Shown here one piece after another: positions 26,671 to 28,388 of a stretch of 28,388 bases of DNA. Below the pieces are notes generated by a model. That model ran no database searches. It was not told the DNA's origin and saw only the letters and a program-made list of their open reading frames with translations. The DNA comes from Phellopilus nigrolimitatus. Lineage: Eukaryota > Basidiomycota > Agaricomycetes > Hymenochaetales > Hymenochaetaceae. Every line of letters begins with the position of its first letter. Positions within the stretch are counted from its first letter, which is position 1. A program made the position numbers and the translations under genes. The stretch covers positions 1-28,388 of the forward strand of contig JAJOHG010000332.1 in NCBI GenBank assembly GCA_021029095.1, read 5' to 3'.

Positions 26671-28388
26671 TTATACCTTAGCGATTTCACATCTCATCCT
26701 ACTCTTCAACTCAGTCCGAGGCGTATCAGGTACCGAGATCGTCGCATACGTCCCCTTCGTAAGAGATGATGGGTTTACAGCCCAAGTCGCGTCGACCAAC
26801 TATACGTGACGATGGGAAAGTGAGTCAGCACGTTATTCATTGGCATAATCTATAATATGTAAAACTGAGGAAGACTGGCGTACCTTGTTGAACTGCTTAT
26901 ATTTACTGGGCAGGATGAGCACATCAGGTGCATACTCCTCCGCGTTTGGATCCAGTCGTAATCCTTCCGAGTGTGTGATGTCAAGGTTGACGTCGGCAGC
27001 AAAGTCTGCGGGTACGGGGAAGAGAGGGTAGAAACTATAAGGTGATAAATGAAATCGATGAGTTCCAAAAGGTTCCGATTTTCAGATTGAAAACAGATTC
27101 GTGCCTCCGCTGCTGAAGAAGATGCCTGCACGTATTCGTAAAAGGGTCAGTCCCCGAAGACTCTGGGGATACAGGAGGAACTGGGTCGACCTCCTGCCCG
27201 CGCTGCATATATTCCTGACTGCGCAGATGTAGAAGGACGTCCACGGAGGTGCTCGCGAAGATGACATCGTTTATGGAGAAACGGCACGGGTTTGGGATCA
27301 TTTTTATTCGCTACCAGGTGCGAGTCAGTATGGTGAACATTTCATGAAAATAACATTTTGAATTGCATCAAAAGGAAAATAGAGAAACAGCCGTACCGGG
27401 TCAGCCAGGAAAGGATTCTCGAGCTCGCATTGAGGATATACCGGATGATCGCTCAGAATGTCACGTATGCTGGGTTCTAAGAGAATCAAACTGTCTAGCG
27501 AGATTTTAAGGAAAGATCTCAGAGACGCGATTAAGCGTTCCTTGAATAATTCCGTTGGTGTCTGCTCGAGATCCCCGGTCTTCACGATTGGGTGAGAGCT
27601 ATCTATGAAGGGACCTAGCTAAGGAACGAAGAAAAAAAATTAGATTGACATTTTCATAAATTTTACTTAAGCATTAACTTACAAGGAGCAATACAGAGGG
27701 TCGAGATTCCGACATTTTATCCATGAGCAGACCGAAATGTTTGTAGTCAAGGTCTGCGTCCACCGAATACGGGCCGCAAGCCACTACCATCGTAAACGCT
27801 TTATGGCTAGCCGGCTCAGATGACACTGTCAGAGGAGGAAGCTGAACAACAATGGCTACATTCAGCTTCGCGTAAAATGAATGTATTCCGATGAGCTCAC
27901 ACCAAGGATCTCATCCACAACGAATAGCTCCCCGCCTCCGTTCTTACCCCTGAGTGCAACTATTGCACCATGGAATAAGCCAAACCCACCAGCACCTTGC
28001 GCTGTTCCACGTAATTTTAAGCTCGGCTGAAACGCAGCGCGACTCGAGCACCCGATCCCATCATGCGAGATGACTCTAAAAATATGGAGCCTTCAGCGAG
28101 CTTTGAGGATGAGCTTGACGAGGCCTCAGCGTCGTTACAGATGCGGCCGACTGCAACGATTTCTTCCTGCCGGCACACGAAGTGATCTATGAGATTCCTC
28201 GGAGCAAGATAGCTGGAATAGGAAACGGACCTCGGACGTGGAGCATGGGTCTCCAAGTTCCTCAATGTTGTAATGGTCCCGTATGAGCTCTCCAAACTCG
28301 TCTATACGTTCATCAAGGACTGTATTAACCATTAGGACTGTCGAGAGCCGAATCTTGATGACATACTTTCACTTCTTCGGAGATTTTC
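26671..28388 (-). CDS. POL12: DNA polymerase alpha subunit B (Pol12), 5' partial, with frameshift
   Basis: Eight exons seen: 28388-28367, 28319-28231, 28166-27901, 27841-27683, 27618-27397, 27310-27105, 27034-26884 and 26799-26671; the 5' end lies beyond the window. Landmarks are LDERIDEFGELIRDHYNIEE, EEIVAVGRICND (OB-fold part), AIVALRGKNGGGELFVVDEI, FTMVVACGPYSVDADLDYKH, VLLLLGPFIDSSHPIVKTGD, MIPNPCRFSINDVIFASTSV, SFYPLFPVP and PDVLILPSKYKQFNK. The latter half is the inactive phosphoesterase-like domain. Pol12 is the essential regulatory subunit of the polymerase alpha-primase complex that starts Okazaki fragments. Two oddities: exon 28166-27901 lacks one base near 28027-28032, so GARVALRF runs into a stop (TAA) five codons later, while the next frame resumes at PSLKLRG; and intron 27104-27035 has a GC donor. 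Upstream and downstream phases fit a single missing base. Confidence 0.9.

Noticed and set aside
1..28388. tRNA genes, CRISPR arrays, bacterial-type operons
   Set aside because: I scanned for TPsiC-arm-like GTTCGANTCC and for regularly spaced repeats and found none. The intron-rich genes exclude a prokaryotic source.

Overview
The window is nuclear DNA of a filamentous basidiomycete fungus, probably an Agaricomycete. Almost every gene is cut by short introns of about 47-96 nt, most of them GT...AG. The protein families and intergenic distances are fungal, and a NYN-domain gene of the type common in mushroom genomes is present. All exon models here were built by eye from splice signals, reading phase and family conservation. 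No transcript data were available.

Layout. 1-4.2 kb is gene-poor: one NYN-domain putative RNase gene on the minus strand (653-1741), whose 3' end lies in a degenerate dispersed repeat, followed by about 2.5 kb with no recognisable gene. 4.27-4.61 kb is the ribosomal protein gene RPS29 (minus). 4.96-5.67 kb is a 708-bp Tc1/mariner-pogo-like DNA element with perfect terminal inverted repeats and a TA duplication. 6.3-10.5 kb is a very GC-rich block with a divergent pair: a short cullin-like protein that keeps only an N-terminal cullin region (minus), and an 831-residue BTB/POZ protein (plus). They share a 283-bp intergenic promoter. 10.5-12.9 kb is gene-poor and holds the inverted second copy of the dispersed repeat.

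12.96-17.08 kb carries three plus-strand genes: a coiled-coil protein of unknown function, TRAPP subunit TRS31, and a class 1A-type dihydroorotate dehydrogenase (URA1-like). A minus-strand HMG-box (MATA-type) transcription factor follows at 17.5-18.9 kb, then a 1.5-kb gap.

20.36-28.39 kb is dense with housekeeping genes: a PARP2-like poly(ADP-ribose) polymerase in 22 coding exons (plus), the spliceosomal protein MFAP1 with an added zinc knuckle and RS tail (minus), the proteasome assembly chaperone UMP1 (plus), and the 5'-truncated gene for DNA polymerase alpha subunit B, POL12 (minus). These alternate convergent, divergent, convergent with gaps of about 200 bp.

Points most worth a second look: the divergent cullin-fragment/BTB pair; a one-base frameshift in the essential POL12 gene together with a GC-AG intron; the MFAP1 C-terminal extension; micro-exons (7 nt in the BTB gene, 9 nt ending RPS29, 12 nt twice in PARP) and a UMP1 start codon that stands alone in its coding exon; and the inverted pair of roughly 600-bp repeats, one of which supplies the tail of the NYN protein.
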